The notes under the pieces were generated by a model. That model was not told where the DNA came from. It saw nothing but the letters and a program-made list of their open reading frames with translations, and ran no database searches. Of a stretch of DNA of 64,000 bases, positions 55,607 to 64,000 are shown piece by piece. The stretch is from assembly GCF_026000435.1 (NCBI RefSeq), contig NZ_AP026764.1:434001-498000 (forward strand), in the 5' to 3' direction. Position numbers and translations under genes: made by a program. The stretch is from Vibrio sp. STUT-A11. GTDB taxonomy: Bacteria; Pseudomonadota; Gammaproteobacteria; Enterobacterales; Vibrionaceae. Positions within the stretch are counted from its first letter, which is position 1. Every line of letters begins with the position of its first letter.

Positions 55607-56242
55607 CTATGGCGCTAAGCGATCGATGTCCCACTTTCCATCATGTTGCGAAAACAAGAAACGATCATGCAGACGGTGCTCCCCACCTTGCCAAAACTCA
55701 ATGCTTTGCGGTTTCACTCGGAAGCCACCCCAAAATGACGGCACTGGAATTTCGCCTTTGGCAAACTTTTGCTTTAGCTCTAGGAACTTACCTTCGAGTA
55801 CGCCACGAGCCGAAATACGACTGCTCTGCTTACTGGCAATCGCAGCAAGTTGACTTTCTTTAGGGCGAGAAGTGAAGTATTTCATGTTTTCCATCGCGGT
55901 GAGCTTTTCGGCAACGCCAGTGATGTGAACTTGTCGTTCAAGTGGGTGCCAAGGAAAATGCAGACTGATGTTGCTGTTATGCTCAAGTTGCTGGGCCTTA
56001 CGGCTACCCAGGTTGGTGTAAAACACAAAGCCATTTTGATCGACATTTTTCAGCAGCACAATACGCTGAAACGGCATGCCATTCTCATCAACCGTTGCCA
56101 CCGTCATTGCGGTAGGATCAGTTAACCCCGCTTCAACCGCTTGCTGCAGCCACAGGTTAAATTGATCAATAGGATCCGCCGCCAAATCTTTACGACGCAG
56201 ACCACCTTTCGTGTATTCACGACGAATATCAGCAAGTTCCAT
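55607..56242 (-). CDS. pdxH: Pyridoxamine/pyridoxine 5'-phosphate oxidase
   Basis: FMN enzyme that makes pyridoxal 5'-phosphate, 211 aa (usual length 210-220). It begins MELADIRREYTKGGLRRKDL. Family motifs are AMTVATVDENGMPFQRIVLL, FYTNLGSRKAQQLEHN, FPWHPLERQVHITG and the end GEHRLHDRFLFSQHDGKWDI DRLAP. It has an RBS and its own short leader. Confidence 0.95.
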   Translation of the reverse strand: MELADIRREYTKGGLRRKDLAADPIDQFNLWLQQAVEAGLTDPTAMTVATVDENGMPFQRIVLLKNVDQNGFVFYTNLGSRKAQQLEHNSNISLHFPWHPLERQVHITGVAEKLTAMENMKYFTSRPKESQLAAIASKQSSRISARGVLEGKFLELKQKFAKGEIPVPSFWGGFRVKPQSIEFWQGGEHRLHDRFLFSQHDGKWDIDRLAP

Positions 56243-56436
56243 CTTTACTCCTTCACTATTTTTTGTCGATTGTGCTCTCGATAATAAGGAAATACAAGGT
56301 CATCCATCGTTATGTCTCGTAATCGCTACGCCTCACAGCATCATCAGATACCTTCTGATAAACTAGGCCTCAAGTGAACTATTTACCTTAATATCTTTAA
56401 GATGCAGGGAATACATCGAGACTATCAGAATCAATT

Positions 56437-58371
56437 ATGATTGATTCATTCATCCCGCGTCTGAACCCAAAAACTCTCGCCGCCCCAATTAGGGATAGCG
56501 TTATAACTGGTGAGCCAAACGTGAACTTACTCAATCCCAAAGCACTTCGCCACTTTTTATTACTCCTGTTTGCTGTTGGTCTCACAGGGCTTGCTCTTAC
56601 TCATCATTACGCAACTCAGTATCAACATGATCAATGGCAGCATAATCTCGAAAACCAAGCCTCTCTGGTATCGCAAGAAGTCGACTACGAACTGGCTAAA
56701 TTTGAGCAAATTCCCAATCTGTTAAGCCACGACCCAAGATTGCTCAAAGCGGTACAGCAAGGCACCGCGTCTGATGAGCTTAATGTATTGCTGGAAAACT
56801 GGTTAAAACAAAGCTTAGCGGATACGATTTATGTGCACGACAGCACGGGGTTGGTCATTGCATCAAGCAACTATCGGCAATCGGATTCGTTTGTCGGTTC
56901 CAGTTTCAGTTATCGCCCCTACTTTCAAAATGCGCGACGCGGACAAACGGCTCAATATGTCGGCTTGGGCGTTCGCTCGAATAAACGCGGTTACTTTTTC
57001 TCGTCACCACTTTGGGTCGATGACCACGTCGCGGGCGTAATTACCGTTAAAGTGAATCTGGAACAGTTGGAAAAGCGACTGGCTCAAAACGGTACCGATG
57101 TTTTGATTGCAGACAAACATAATGTTGTCTTCATGAGTAACTTGCCCGAGTGGCGCTACAAAGCGCTGTACCCTTTGACCCCAGAAGCGGTTGATGCGCT
57201 GACTCAAACCCGACAGTATGGTGATACCCTGCCAAAGTATAACGGGGCACTTACTGCGCAAAGTAATGCCGTCGACTTCTCAGGCAACCAGCTTTTGTTG
57301 TCGCCAAATTATCTCGCTTATGCAACCGAGCTGTTAGACAAAGGTTTTCGAGTTATCGCACTGATAAATCAAGATACCGTTCTTGCAGCTGTTCTACAGG
57401 CTGATGCCGTTTATCTGATCCTTTACGCTCTCATCGCTTTGATTGCACTTGCCTGGTTTCAAATGCTGGTCAACAAAGCTCATCTGGCGAATCTCAATGT
57501 CAGTTTGGAAGAAAAAGTGGTTCAACGAACGGTTGTGTTAAGCGAAGCGAATCAAAAACTGCAACAAACCATCCGCCAATATGAACAGAGCCAGCAAGAG
57601 CTTAAACAAACACAGCAGGAGTTGACCCAAGCGGCGAAACTGGCGTTGTTAGGCGAGCTTTCGGCCAGCATCAATCATGAAATAAACCAGCCTTTAGCCG
57701 CATTGAGAACTTACACAGAGAACTCCCAACGTCTACTGGTACTCGAACGCTACCCGATGGTCACCGAAAACTTAGACAAGATGTTGACTCTGAATGACAC
57801 CATTGCCGAAGTCATTGCTCGGCTCAAAGTTTTTACCCGTAAAACGGATCAGAGCCCTCACAGTGAAGTGTCGATACTGCATGATGCCGTGCACAATGCC
57901 ACCAGCATCTTAAGTAACAAACTGATTAAGCAGGGTGTCACGTTGAAAGTGCCCGAGATCGATAACAGTTTGCGATTAGCTATTCACAGTGTTGAGTTGG
58001 AGCAAGTCTTGATCAATATCTTTCACAATGCCGCGCAAGCAATGGATGGTTATTGTATCGATCCGCAAATTTCGATTGCCGTTCAATGCGATGACTCGAG
58101 CTGTGACATTCTGATTTCTGATAATGGCCCAGGTATGTCCGACGAGGGATTAGCGAAAGTCTTCGACCCATTTTTTACGACTAAACCAGAAGGGTTAGGG
58201 CTAGGTTTGACCATTTCTAAACGTATTTTAGAGAGCTATCAGGGTTCACTCAGCGCCTTTAACCATAGCAGTGTCACATCAGAGCAACGCGGCGGTATGA
58301 CCTTTGTGATAAGCATTCCAATGATCCAGCAATACACAGCCACCCAATTGATGGAAAACGATCATGCATAA
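56437..58371 (+). CDS. dctB: DctB-type sensor histidine kinase
   Basis: Membrane histidine kinase, up to 644 aa. A first transmembrane helix (FLLLLFAVGLTGLALTHHY) is followed by a periplasmic double-PAS (dCache) sensor with RPYFQNARRGQTAQYVGLGV (ligand-site region). A second helix (YLILYALIALIALAWFQML) leads into a coiled coil. The kinase core has the H-box GELSASINHEINQPLAALRT, N-box NIFHNAAQAMD, G1 DNGPGM and F/G2 FDPFFTTKPEGLGLGL. Periplasmic C4-dicarboxylates are the usual signal. The start is uncertain: GTG 56521 (just before the first helix) is an alternative to ATG 56437. It overlaps the regulator gene by 8 bp. Confidence 0.88.
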   Translation: MIDSFIPRLNPKTLAAPIRDSVITGEPNVNLLNPKALRHFLLLLFAVGLTGLALTHHYATQYQHDQWQHNLENQASLVSQEVDYELAKFEQIPNLLSHDPRLLKAVQQGTASDELNVLLENWLKQSLADTIYVHDSTGLVIASSNYRQSDSFVGSSFSYRPYFQNARRGQTAQYVGLGVRSNKRGYFFSSPLWVDDHVAGVITVKVNLEQLEKRLAQNGTDVLIADKHNVVFMSNLPEWRYKALYPLTPEAVDALTQTRQYGDTLPKYNGALTAQSNAVDFSGNQLLLSPNYLAYATELLDKGFRVIALINQDTVLAAVLQADAVYLILYALIALIALAWFQMLVNKAHLANLNVSLEEKVVQRTVVLSEANQKLQQTIRQYEQSQQELKQTQQELTQAAKLALLGELSASINHEINQPLAALRTYTENSQRLLVLERYPMVTENLDKMLTLNDTIAEVIARLKVFTRKTDQSPHSEVSILHDAVHNATSILSNKLIKQGVTLKVPEIDNSLRLAIHSVELEQVLINIFHNAAQAMDGYCIDPQISIAVQCDDSSCDILISDNGPGMSDEGLAKVFDPFFTTKPEGLGLGLTISKRILESYQGSLSAFNHSSVTSEQRGGMTFVISIPMIQQYTATQLMENDHA

Positions 58372-59590
58372 CCCAGTTTTCTTCGTCGACGATGAACCTC
58401 ATATTCGAGATGCCGTTTCTCAGGCATTACTTATCGAAGGGATAGAAATAACCTGTCTGCCAAATGCAGTCGAAGCCTTACGCGTGATCGACCCAAACGC
58501 TCCTGCCGTCATCATCACTGATATTCACATGCCTGTGATGGACGGGCTGGAATTCATGCGCATGTTACTTGGCAAGAATAAGCACTTTCAGTTTATCGTC
58601 TTAACCGGGCACGGCGATGTCAAAACGGCGGTTGAAGCGATGAAAAGTGGTGCGTACGACTTTCTGGAAAAACCCTTTTCAACCGATCAGTTAATGAAGT
58701 CGCTCAATAATGCCGACGATAAACTCAATCTACTGCAAGAAAATATCTGGCTGAAGAAAGAGCTCGACATGCAAACGCATGTAGGTCCTAAAATGATCGG
58801 ACACAGTAAAGCCATGGTCCACATCCGCCGCTTCCTCATTAGCGTACCGACGAGCCAACCGTTGATATTCATTGGTGAAGATGGCACAGGTCGTAGGCTC
58901 GCGACACAATTTGCTCATGATATACATGCGACTGCCGACAGCGAATTGATTGCCGTCTCTGGAGAAGATTTACAAGAGCTTTCTATAGATGCGTTAGATA
59001 AAACCATTCAACATTTAACCGAAGGGAAAAGTCACTGCAGTTTATATCTATACAGCGCGGAAAACCTCTCTTTGGATCAGTGGCAAAGCCTATTTAATCA
59101 TCCCAGACTCGAACGTGTATTCGGTGCCGCGACCCACGTAGAGAAAGACATAAAAAATATGGCCACACTGATTCACTTACCTACATTGGATGAGCGTAAA
59201 GAAGACATCGGCCCACTGTATAAACACTTCGTGCGTCATGCAGCAAGTCGCTACCAACTGCAACCACCACATATCAGCCTTGATGAAGTCAAATACATTA
59301 CTGAGTTGTCATGGCCTGAAAACATCAAACAACTGCGTCGCTTTGCTGAATTGCGTGCACTGAAACCCGATACCTTTCGTATCGAAGATTGGAATAGCAA
59401 CAAAAGCATCGAAATTCAGAGTATGACCCAACGCACAGAACACTTTGAATATTGTCTATTAATTGATGCATTACAACGGCACAGAGGCAGACTTAAAGAG
59501 GTTCAACTAGAATTACAGGTATCACGCAAGACCTTGTACGACAAACTAAAAAAACATCAGCTGGACAAAGCAAAGTTCAAGGTACTGTAG
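58364..59590 (+). CDS. DctD-like response regulator with degenerate sigma-54 ATPase domain
   Basis: A 408-aa regulator. The receiver domain (1-125) is intact: FFVDDEP, Asp53 in ITDIHMPVMDG, Thr81, and Lys103 in EKPFS. The next part is homologous to NtrC-type AAA+ domains but defective. The Walker A position reads GEDGTGRRLAT (Lys to Arg), the GAFTGA sigma-54 contact loop is absent, Walker B is replaced by SLYLYSAEN, and the domain is about 60 residues short. The C-terminal Fis-type helix-turn-helix remains (RLKEVQLELQVSRKTLYDKL KKH). It should bind DNA but not open sigma-54 promoters. It lies just before the Lap-type secretion genes. Confidence 0.85.
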   Translation: MHNPVFFVDDEPHIRDAVSQALLIEGIEITCLPNAVEALRVIDPNAPAVIITDIHMPVMDGLEFMRMLLGKNKHFQFIVLTGHGDVKTAVEAMKSGAYDFLEKPFSTDQLMKSLNNADDKLNLLQENIWLKKELDMQTHVGPKMIGHSKAMVHIRRFLISVPTSQPLIFIGEDGTGRRLATQFAHDIHATADSELIAVSGEDLQELSIDALDKTIQHLTEGKSHCSLYLYSAENLSLDQWQSLFNHPRLERVFGAATHVEKDIKNMATLIHLPTLDERKEDIGPLYKHFVRHAASRYQLQPPHISLDEVKYITELSWPENIKQLRRFAELRALKPDTFRIEDWNSNKSIEIQSMTQRTEHFEYCLLIDALQRHRGRLKEVQLELQVSRKTLYDKLKKHQLDKAKFKVL

Positions 59591-59757
59591 CGGCGGGAAA
59601 TCACCTCCATGCCATAGGGAAGAACAGTGTAACGCTAGTTGATGAGCAGGCCAGCAACCCTAGCTACTGATTGAGTCGAAGTAACACGAGAATAAAAAAC
59701 ATAACCGAACCGTAATTAGATCAAAAATATAATGAGCCATTGTGATCAGGGAATGTG

Positions 59758-61149
59758 ATGGGCCAAAATAATTACAGCAAACTCAGCACTGACGAATTGG
59801 ATTTTGTCGACGATAAAACCGCCGCTTTGCTTCTCAATACCCCCAATAGCGCGCGTTTAATGCTTTGGGTAATGGTGTTTTTTTTCATTACCGCGATTGC
59901 ATGGGCGTCTTGGGCGCAAATCGATAAAGTGACCATTGGTCACGGCAAGGTGATTCCTTCGTCTCAAATCCAGGTTGTACAAAACCTAGAAGGCGGCTTG
60001 GTCAAAGAAATTTTGGTAAAAGAAGGTCAGCAGGTCGAAAAAGGTCAGCAACTCCTGTTAATTGACGATACCCGGTTTCGATCTGATTTCCGTGAACGAG
60101 AACAGCAAGTCGCGAACTTAACCGCCTCCGTTCTGCAACTTTCGGCTTCGATCAGCAGTGTGGAGGTCAATCGAGATTTCGATACAGGGAACTGGCGACA
60201 AAGCGTCGTACTGGATTATGGCAAACTCACCTTTCCACCCTTATTAGAAGAAAAACAGCCACAACTGGCCCAGCGCCAAAAAGCGGAATACCGCGAAAAC
60301 TTAGATAATCTGCGTAACCAGCTTTCCGTTATCGATCAACAAGTGCAACAAAAACAGCAAGACCTTGTCGAGATCGAAGCTCGAGTACGAAACTTGCGTC
60401 AAAGCTATCAATATGTGCGCAAAGAGCTCGATATTACCAAACCCCTGGCAGACGAAGGGGTAGTGCCACGCATTGAACTGTTAAAACTGCAACGTCAGGT
60501 TAATGATACTCGCCGAGAAATGACCTCTAGCGAACTGAAAATTCCGGTGCTCAAATCCGCGTTGAGAGAAGCCATGCTCAAACGTATTGAAGTTGCACTA
60601 CAGTTTCGCTCAGAGCAACAAGAAAAACTCAATAATGCACAAGACCAACTTTCAGAGTTAGTTGAGTCGGCGGTAGGTTTGGAAGATAGGGTCAATCGCA
60701 CCGTAGTCAACTCGCCAGTTACTGGCAAAATAAAAACATTGAACATTAATACCGTCGGCGGTGTTATTCAGCCAGGAATGGATATCGTCGAGATTGTTCC
60801 AACCGAAGATACATTATTGGTTGAAGCAAAAATTGCCCCTAAAGACATCGCATTTCTGCGCCCGGATCTCCATGCCATAGTGAAGTTTACCGCCTATGAC
60901 TTTACCAAGTACGGTGGTTTGGAAGGGGAACTCGAGCATATCAGCGCGGACACGACTCAAGATGACGAAGGCAACAGCTTTTATATCGTCCGTGTACGTA
61001 CAGAAAAAACCAACTTTGGTCAGGATGCCGATTTACCGATTATTCCCGGTATGACGGCATCCGTCGATATCATTACCGGAAAGAGAACGGTGTTGGAATA
61101 CTTGCTAGAGCCTATTTTGAAAGCCAAAACCAATGCGTTAAAAGAATAG
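59758..61149 (+). CDS. HlyD-family type I secretion adaptor (LapC/RtxD-like)
   Basis: Periplasmic membrane-fusion subunit joining the inner-membrane ABC exporter to a TolC-like channel, 463 aa from ATG 59758 (RBS AGGGA). It has a single N-terminal transmembrane helix (LMLWVMVFFFITAIAWASW), a lipoyl half (GHGKVIPSSQIQVVQNLEGG), and long coiled coils (about residues 100-300, Gln/Glu-rich). The second half and beta-barrel domain have VNSPVTGKIKTLNINTVGG, VIQPGMDIVEIVP and PGMTASVDIITGKRTV. It is first of the Lap-like run and probably secretes a large adhesin. Confidence 0.92.
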   Translation: MGQNNYSKLSTDELDFVDDKTAALLLNTPNSARLMLWVMVFFFITAIAWASWAQIDKVTIGHGKVIPSSQIQVVQNLEGGLVKEILVKEGQQVEKGQQLLLIDDTRFRSDFREREQQVANLTASVLQLSASISSVEVNRDFDTGNWRQSVVLDYGKLTFPPLLEEKQPQLAQRQKAEYRENLDNLRNQLSVIDQQVQQKQQDLVEIEARVRNLRQSYQYVRKELDITKPLADEGVVPRIELLKLQRQVNDTRREMTSSELKIPVLKSALREAMLKRIEVALQFRSEQQEKLNNAQDQLSELVESAVGLEDRVNRTVVNSPVTGKIKTLNINTVGGVIQPGMDIVEIVPTEDTLLVEAKIAPKDIAFLRPDLHAIVKFTAYDFTKYGGLEGELEHISADTTQDDEGNSFYIVRVRTEKTNFGQDADLPIIPGMTASVDIITGKRTVLEYLLEPILKAKTNALKE

Positions 61150-61275
61150 ACAATACGGGGCACTCTAAGCTCACACTGAATTAACCACGACATAGCTTGT
61201 AAGTTGTTAAATAAAAAGTAATTAATTCTCACAGACGAACTCATTATAAGAGTACACTTGTGACGTAAATCTAAT

Positions 61276-61959
61276 ATGCAACCCATTTTTACACGTAAAG
61301 TCACATTACTATTGAGCTTAAGTTGCCTTTCGATCCAAATTGGCGCGTTAGACAAAGAAGAGCAGCAATGGGTCGACAAGGTATCAGCCATATACGGCGA
61401 ACGAGCTGGAGCGCGTGTCAGTACATGGAGAAATACACTGACCCAACTAAGCTACGTCGATACCCAAGAGAAACTCGCGGGTGTGAACCGCTTTTTTAAT
61501 CAATTGTATTTCGTTGACGATAAAATACTTTGGGGCGAGACGGATTACTGGGCAACGCCACTCGAATTGTTAGGAAGTAATGCTGGAGACTGTGAAGATT
61601 TCACCATTGCGAAGTATTTCTCATTACTCGAGCTTGGGGTGCCTGACTCTAAGATGCGTTTGGTGTACGTTAAAGCCAATGAATTGGATCAGTTTCATAT
61701 GGTATTAGCCTATTACCCGACGGCCAGTGCAGAGCCGCTCATTCTCGACAACCTTAATACAGAAATTGTCAGAGCCTCTAAGCGCCACGACTTGCTACCG
61801 ATTTACAGCTTTAATGGTACAAACCTGTGGTTAATAAAATCTTCTGCTGGTAATGGAGAACTGGCAGGGAAAGCCTCTCGTTTGAGCCTTTGGAATGACT
61901 TACGTTCACGCGAACGTAAGTTACAGTTAAAAAAACCTAAAATTAATTATGACGAGTGA
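61276..61959 (+). CDS. lapG: LapG-type periplasmic cysteine protease
   Basis: Bacterial transglutaminase-like cysteine protease (DUF920), 227 aa with a signal peptide (VTLLLSLSCLSIQIGA). The catalytic triad is visible as Cys106 in SNAGDCEDFTIAKY, His141 in LDQFHMVLAYY and Asp158 in LILDNL. By analogy with Pseudomonas LapG it cleaves the N-terminus of a giant surface adhesin and releases biofilm cells when LapD is not bound to c-di-GMP. Its stop overlaps the start region of lapD, so the two are coupled. The adhesin gene is not in this window. Confidence 0.92.
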   Translation: MQPIFTRKVTLLLSLSCLSIQIGALDKEEQQWVDKVSAIYGERAGARVSTWRNTLTQLSYVDTQEKLAGVNRFFNQLYFVDDKILWGETDYWATPLELLGSNAGDCEDFTIAKYFSLLELGVPDSKMRLVYVKANELDQFHMVLAYYPTASAEPLILDNLNTEIVRASKRHDLLPIYSFNGTNLWLIKSSAGNGELAGKASRLSLWNDLRSRERKLQLKKPKINYDE

Positions 61960-61964
61960 AAAAC

Positions 61965-63878
61965 ATGACCCTTTATAAGAAGCTAGTAGTGGGAATGGTT
62001 ACGGTCTTTGTACTCTTGATGACATCAGTACTCGTAATCGAATTCAATACTACTCGAACCAGTCTGGAGCTACAGCAGCGTTCAGAGGTCAACAACACCA
62101 TAAATACTGTTGGTTTGGCGTTAGCGCCTTACTTAAAAGATAAAGATAAGGTTGCCGTTGAGTCGGTAATTAATGCTCTGTTCGATGGCAGCTCCTATTC
62201 GGTTGTTCGTTTGACATCGCTTGACTCTGATTACCAAATCGTACGCTCTTACCCAATCAAACCGAGCGCAGTACCGCAATGGTTTATCAACTTAAACCTG
62301 TTTAAAGCGATTCATGATAAACGTGTGGTGACCAGTGGTTGGATGCAGCTTGCCGAAGTGGAAATTATCAGCCATCCTGGTGCTGCCTATGAACAGCTAT
62401 GGAAAGGATTCACAGATCTATTATCCGCGTTCAGTCTTCTCTTCTTGGCTGGCTTGATTGCTATTTCCTACATTTTACGACGTTCACTCAAACCATTAGC
62501 GGCAATCGTACAGAAAATGCGTGACATCGCGAACAACCAGTTTGGAGAGCCGCTTACACGCCCTAAAACCAAAGACCTGATAGCCGTCGTAGATGGTATC
62601 AACACCATGTCGGCTCAAATTGAGTTGTCATTTAAAGAGCAGGCGAAAGAAGCGCAGCGTTTACGCGCTCAGGCTTATCTGGATCCAATTTCCAAATTGG
62701 GTAATCGCTCGTTTTATATGAATCAAGTTGACCAATGGTTAGCGGAAGAAACACAAGGGGGTATCGCGCTACTCCATGCAGAATATATTGGCGATATTTA
62801 CGAGACGAAAGATTACCAACGTGCAGACGCTCACGTGAAAGAACTCTCTCAACGTCTGAAAAATACCATTGACGTACAAGGAGCGACGATTGCCCGCCTT
62901 TCCAGTGACGAATTTGGTCTTCTTTTCCCCCATATGGATGAGAGCGAACTTCGCATTATGGCTGACAGTATCGTGAACTGCGTTAATGGCTTAAACACCG
63001 ACCCAACAGGTCTTGCTAAGCCGAAAGCGGCACTAGGCGTGGCCCACAACAAAGAGCACAAGACTCACTCTGAAATTCTATCCATGGTTGATAATGCCCT
63101 GTCGAAAGCGAAAGCTCAGCCAGAAAAACCTTACGGATTCATCGGCAGCGATTCACCTTCAAATCTAATGGGTAAACAGCAGTGGAAAGCTCTGGTTGAA
63201 GAAGCCATTCACAGTGAGTGGGTCAACTTCCGTTTTCAGGCGGCCAAAAATACTTGGGGCAAGGTATTCCACAATGAAGTATTTTCTAGTATTGAAAAAG
63301 ATGGCGAAACGTTTCGTGCGAACCAATACTTGTTTGCACTTGAGCAGCTAGAAGCGACCAACATTTTCGATCAATTCGTGATTGAGTCAATGATCAACAT
63401 GTTAGAGCGCGGAGAACTCAATGATCCTGTCGCGATCAACATTGCACAAAGTAGTTTATCTCAACCGTCTTTTATTCGTTGGACGACGAGTATGCTGGAG
63501 AAACACCCTGAAGTTGCATCTAAGCTACACTTTGAGATTCCAGAAGAGTGCTTTATTGAGCACCCTCATCACACCGCGCTGTTGTGTAATGCGATTAGAC
63601 AGGCGGGAGCGATATTCGGTGTAGATAATTATGGTCGTAATTTCCAATCGCTGGAATACATTAAAGAGTTCCGCCCAAATTACGTGAAGCTCGATTATCT
63701 GTTCACTCATAAGCTACACGATGAAAAACAGAAATTTACACTGACATCAATCTCTCGTACTGCACACAATTTAGGTATCACCACCATTGCATCGCGTATC
63801 GAGACTCAAATCCAGTTGGATTTCCTTGCTGAGCATTTTGTTGAAGTATTCCAAGGATTTATTGTCGACAAAGAATAG
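61965..63878 (+). CDS. lapD: LapD-type c-di-GMP receptor (degenerate GGDEF-EAL)
   Basis: Inner-membrane receptor that sequesters LapG when c-di-GMP is high. About 637 aa from ATG 61965, or 640 from GTG 61956. Transmembrane helix 1 (KLVVGMVTVFVLLMTSVLVI) is followed by a periplasmic LapD/MoxY-type domain, helix 2 (LLFLAGLIAISYIL) and a HAMP-like stretch. The GGDEF position reads SSDEF (residue 316-320) and the EAL position reads FQAA (about 427-430), so neither enzyme activity is expected. Residues such as VDNYGRNFQSLEYIKEFRPN YVKLD keep the c-di-GMP-binding fold. Coupled to lapG. Confidence 0.92.
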   Translation: MTLYKKLVVGMVTVFVLLMTSVLVIEFNTTRTSLELQQRSEVNNTINTVGLALAPYLKDKDKVAVESVINALFDGSSYSVVRLTSLDSDYQIVRSYPIKPSAVPQWFINLNLFKAIHDKRVVTSGWMQLAEVEIISHPGAAYEQLWKGFTDLLSAFSLLFLAGLIAISYILRRSLKPLAAIVQKMRDIANNQFGEPLTRPKTKDLIAVVDGINTMSAQIELSFKEQAKEAQRLRAQAYLDPISKLGNRSFYMNQVDQWLAEETQGGIALLHAEYIGDIYETKDYQRADAHVKELSQRLKNTIDVQGATIARLSSDEFGLLFPHMDESELRIMADSIVNCVNGLNTDPTGLAKPKAALGVAHNKEHKTHSEILSMVDNALSKAKAQPEKPYGFIGSDSPSNLMGKQQWKALVEEAIHSEWVNFRFQAAKNTWGKVFHNEVFSSIEKDGETFRANQYLFALEQLEATNIFDQFVIESMINMLERGELNDPVAINIAQSSLSQPSFIRWTTSMLEKHPEVASKLHFEIPEECFIEHPHHTALLCNAIRQAGAIFGVDNYGRNFQSLEYIKEFRPNYVKLDYLFTHKLHDEKQKFTLTSISRTAHNLGITTIASRIETQIQLDFLAEHFVEVFQGFIVDKE

Positions 63879-63892
63879 AAGGTTGAACCACG

Positions 63893-64000
63893 ATGAAAGA
63901 CCCTTTGCTGAATTCGCTCATCTACGTTAGCCGTTACTATGGATTAGCTAACTCTCCCGAAGCACTTGTTAACGGACTGCCACTCTCAGAAGGCAAACTC
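63893..64000 (+). CDS. Type I secretion ABC transporter (LapB-like), partial
   Basis: ATG 63893 begins MKDPLLNSLIYVSRYYGLAN, then SPEALVNGLPLSEGKL and the window ends. This looks like the N-terminal C39-peptidase-like domain (without catalytic Cys) of LapB/RtxB-type exporters. Its place after the HlyD adaptor and lapGD genes supports the call. Only 36 codons are visible. Confidence 0.75.
   Translation, partial: MKDPLLNSLIYVSRYYGLANSPEALVNGLPLSEGKL

Overview
The window reads as chromosome of a marine Vibrio, probably of the Harveyi clade (V. parahaemolyticus / V. alginolyticus relatives). This is inferred from the protein sequences and gene neighbourhoods: araBDA with araFGH, split put genes, Lap-type adhesin control and ahpCF. 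I ran no database search. No rRNA, tRNA or CRISPR array was seen.

The striking feature is a foreign block of about 15.4 kb at 1263-16638. It splits a porin gene (5' part 16639-17456, 3' part 1101-1262, minus strand). The block has Tn3-family terminal inverted repeats (GGGGTNTGAAGCCCAA...) and is flanked by a perfect 5-bp duplication, GTACC. Its cargo is an Escherichia coli-like lac operon (lacI, lacZ, lacY, and lacA cut by an IS1 remnant) plus a type I restriction-modification locus (HTH gene, hsdR, hsdM, hsdS). It keeps only the C-terminal piece of a serine resolvase and no transposase. This recalls Tn951 (TnLac), a transposition-defective Tn3-related lac transposon.

Two identical 1350-bp copies of an IS110/IS1111-type insertion sequence lie inside the block in direct orientation. 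Each sits exactly 28 bp from the outer end of a Tn3-type terminal repeat, and the two repeats differ in sequence. The 3' non-coding tail of the IS repeats both 10-bp IS termini, as might be expected of a guide (bridge) RNA gene. Both transposase copies carry the same apparent early stop.

From 17 to 31 kb is an arabinose island. It holds the AraFGH ABC importer, divergent araBDA, araC, and an operon for a pentoside transporter, a GH43 arabinosidase and a mutarotase. AraC-operator-like sequences occur at three positions. From 31 to 39 kb are a DUF3297 gene, a LolCDE/MacB-like ABC transporter with an AttH-type lipoprotein, a deletion scar that fused the 3' ends of ohr and ohrR, and ahpC/ahpF. 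From 39 to 46 kb are a TonB-dependent receptor, a sulfatase with a Ser-type active site, a CtlX-type hydrolase, a DUF445 membrane protein, an Lrp-type regulator and small Cys-rich ORFs.

From 47 to 54 kb is proline catabolism: putP, a stand-alone ALDH-like domain, bifunctional putA without a DNA-binding domain, and an AraC-type regulator. Next comes a gene-poor segment with a dyad and an orphan terminator, then a PAS-LuxR regulator and pdxH. The right end holds a DctB-like kinase, a DctD-like regulator whose sigma-54 ATPase domain is degenerate, and the start of a Lap-type system: HlyD adaptor, LapG protease, LapD c-di-GMP receptor and the first codons of a type I secretion ATPase.
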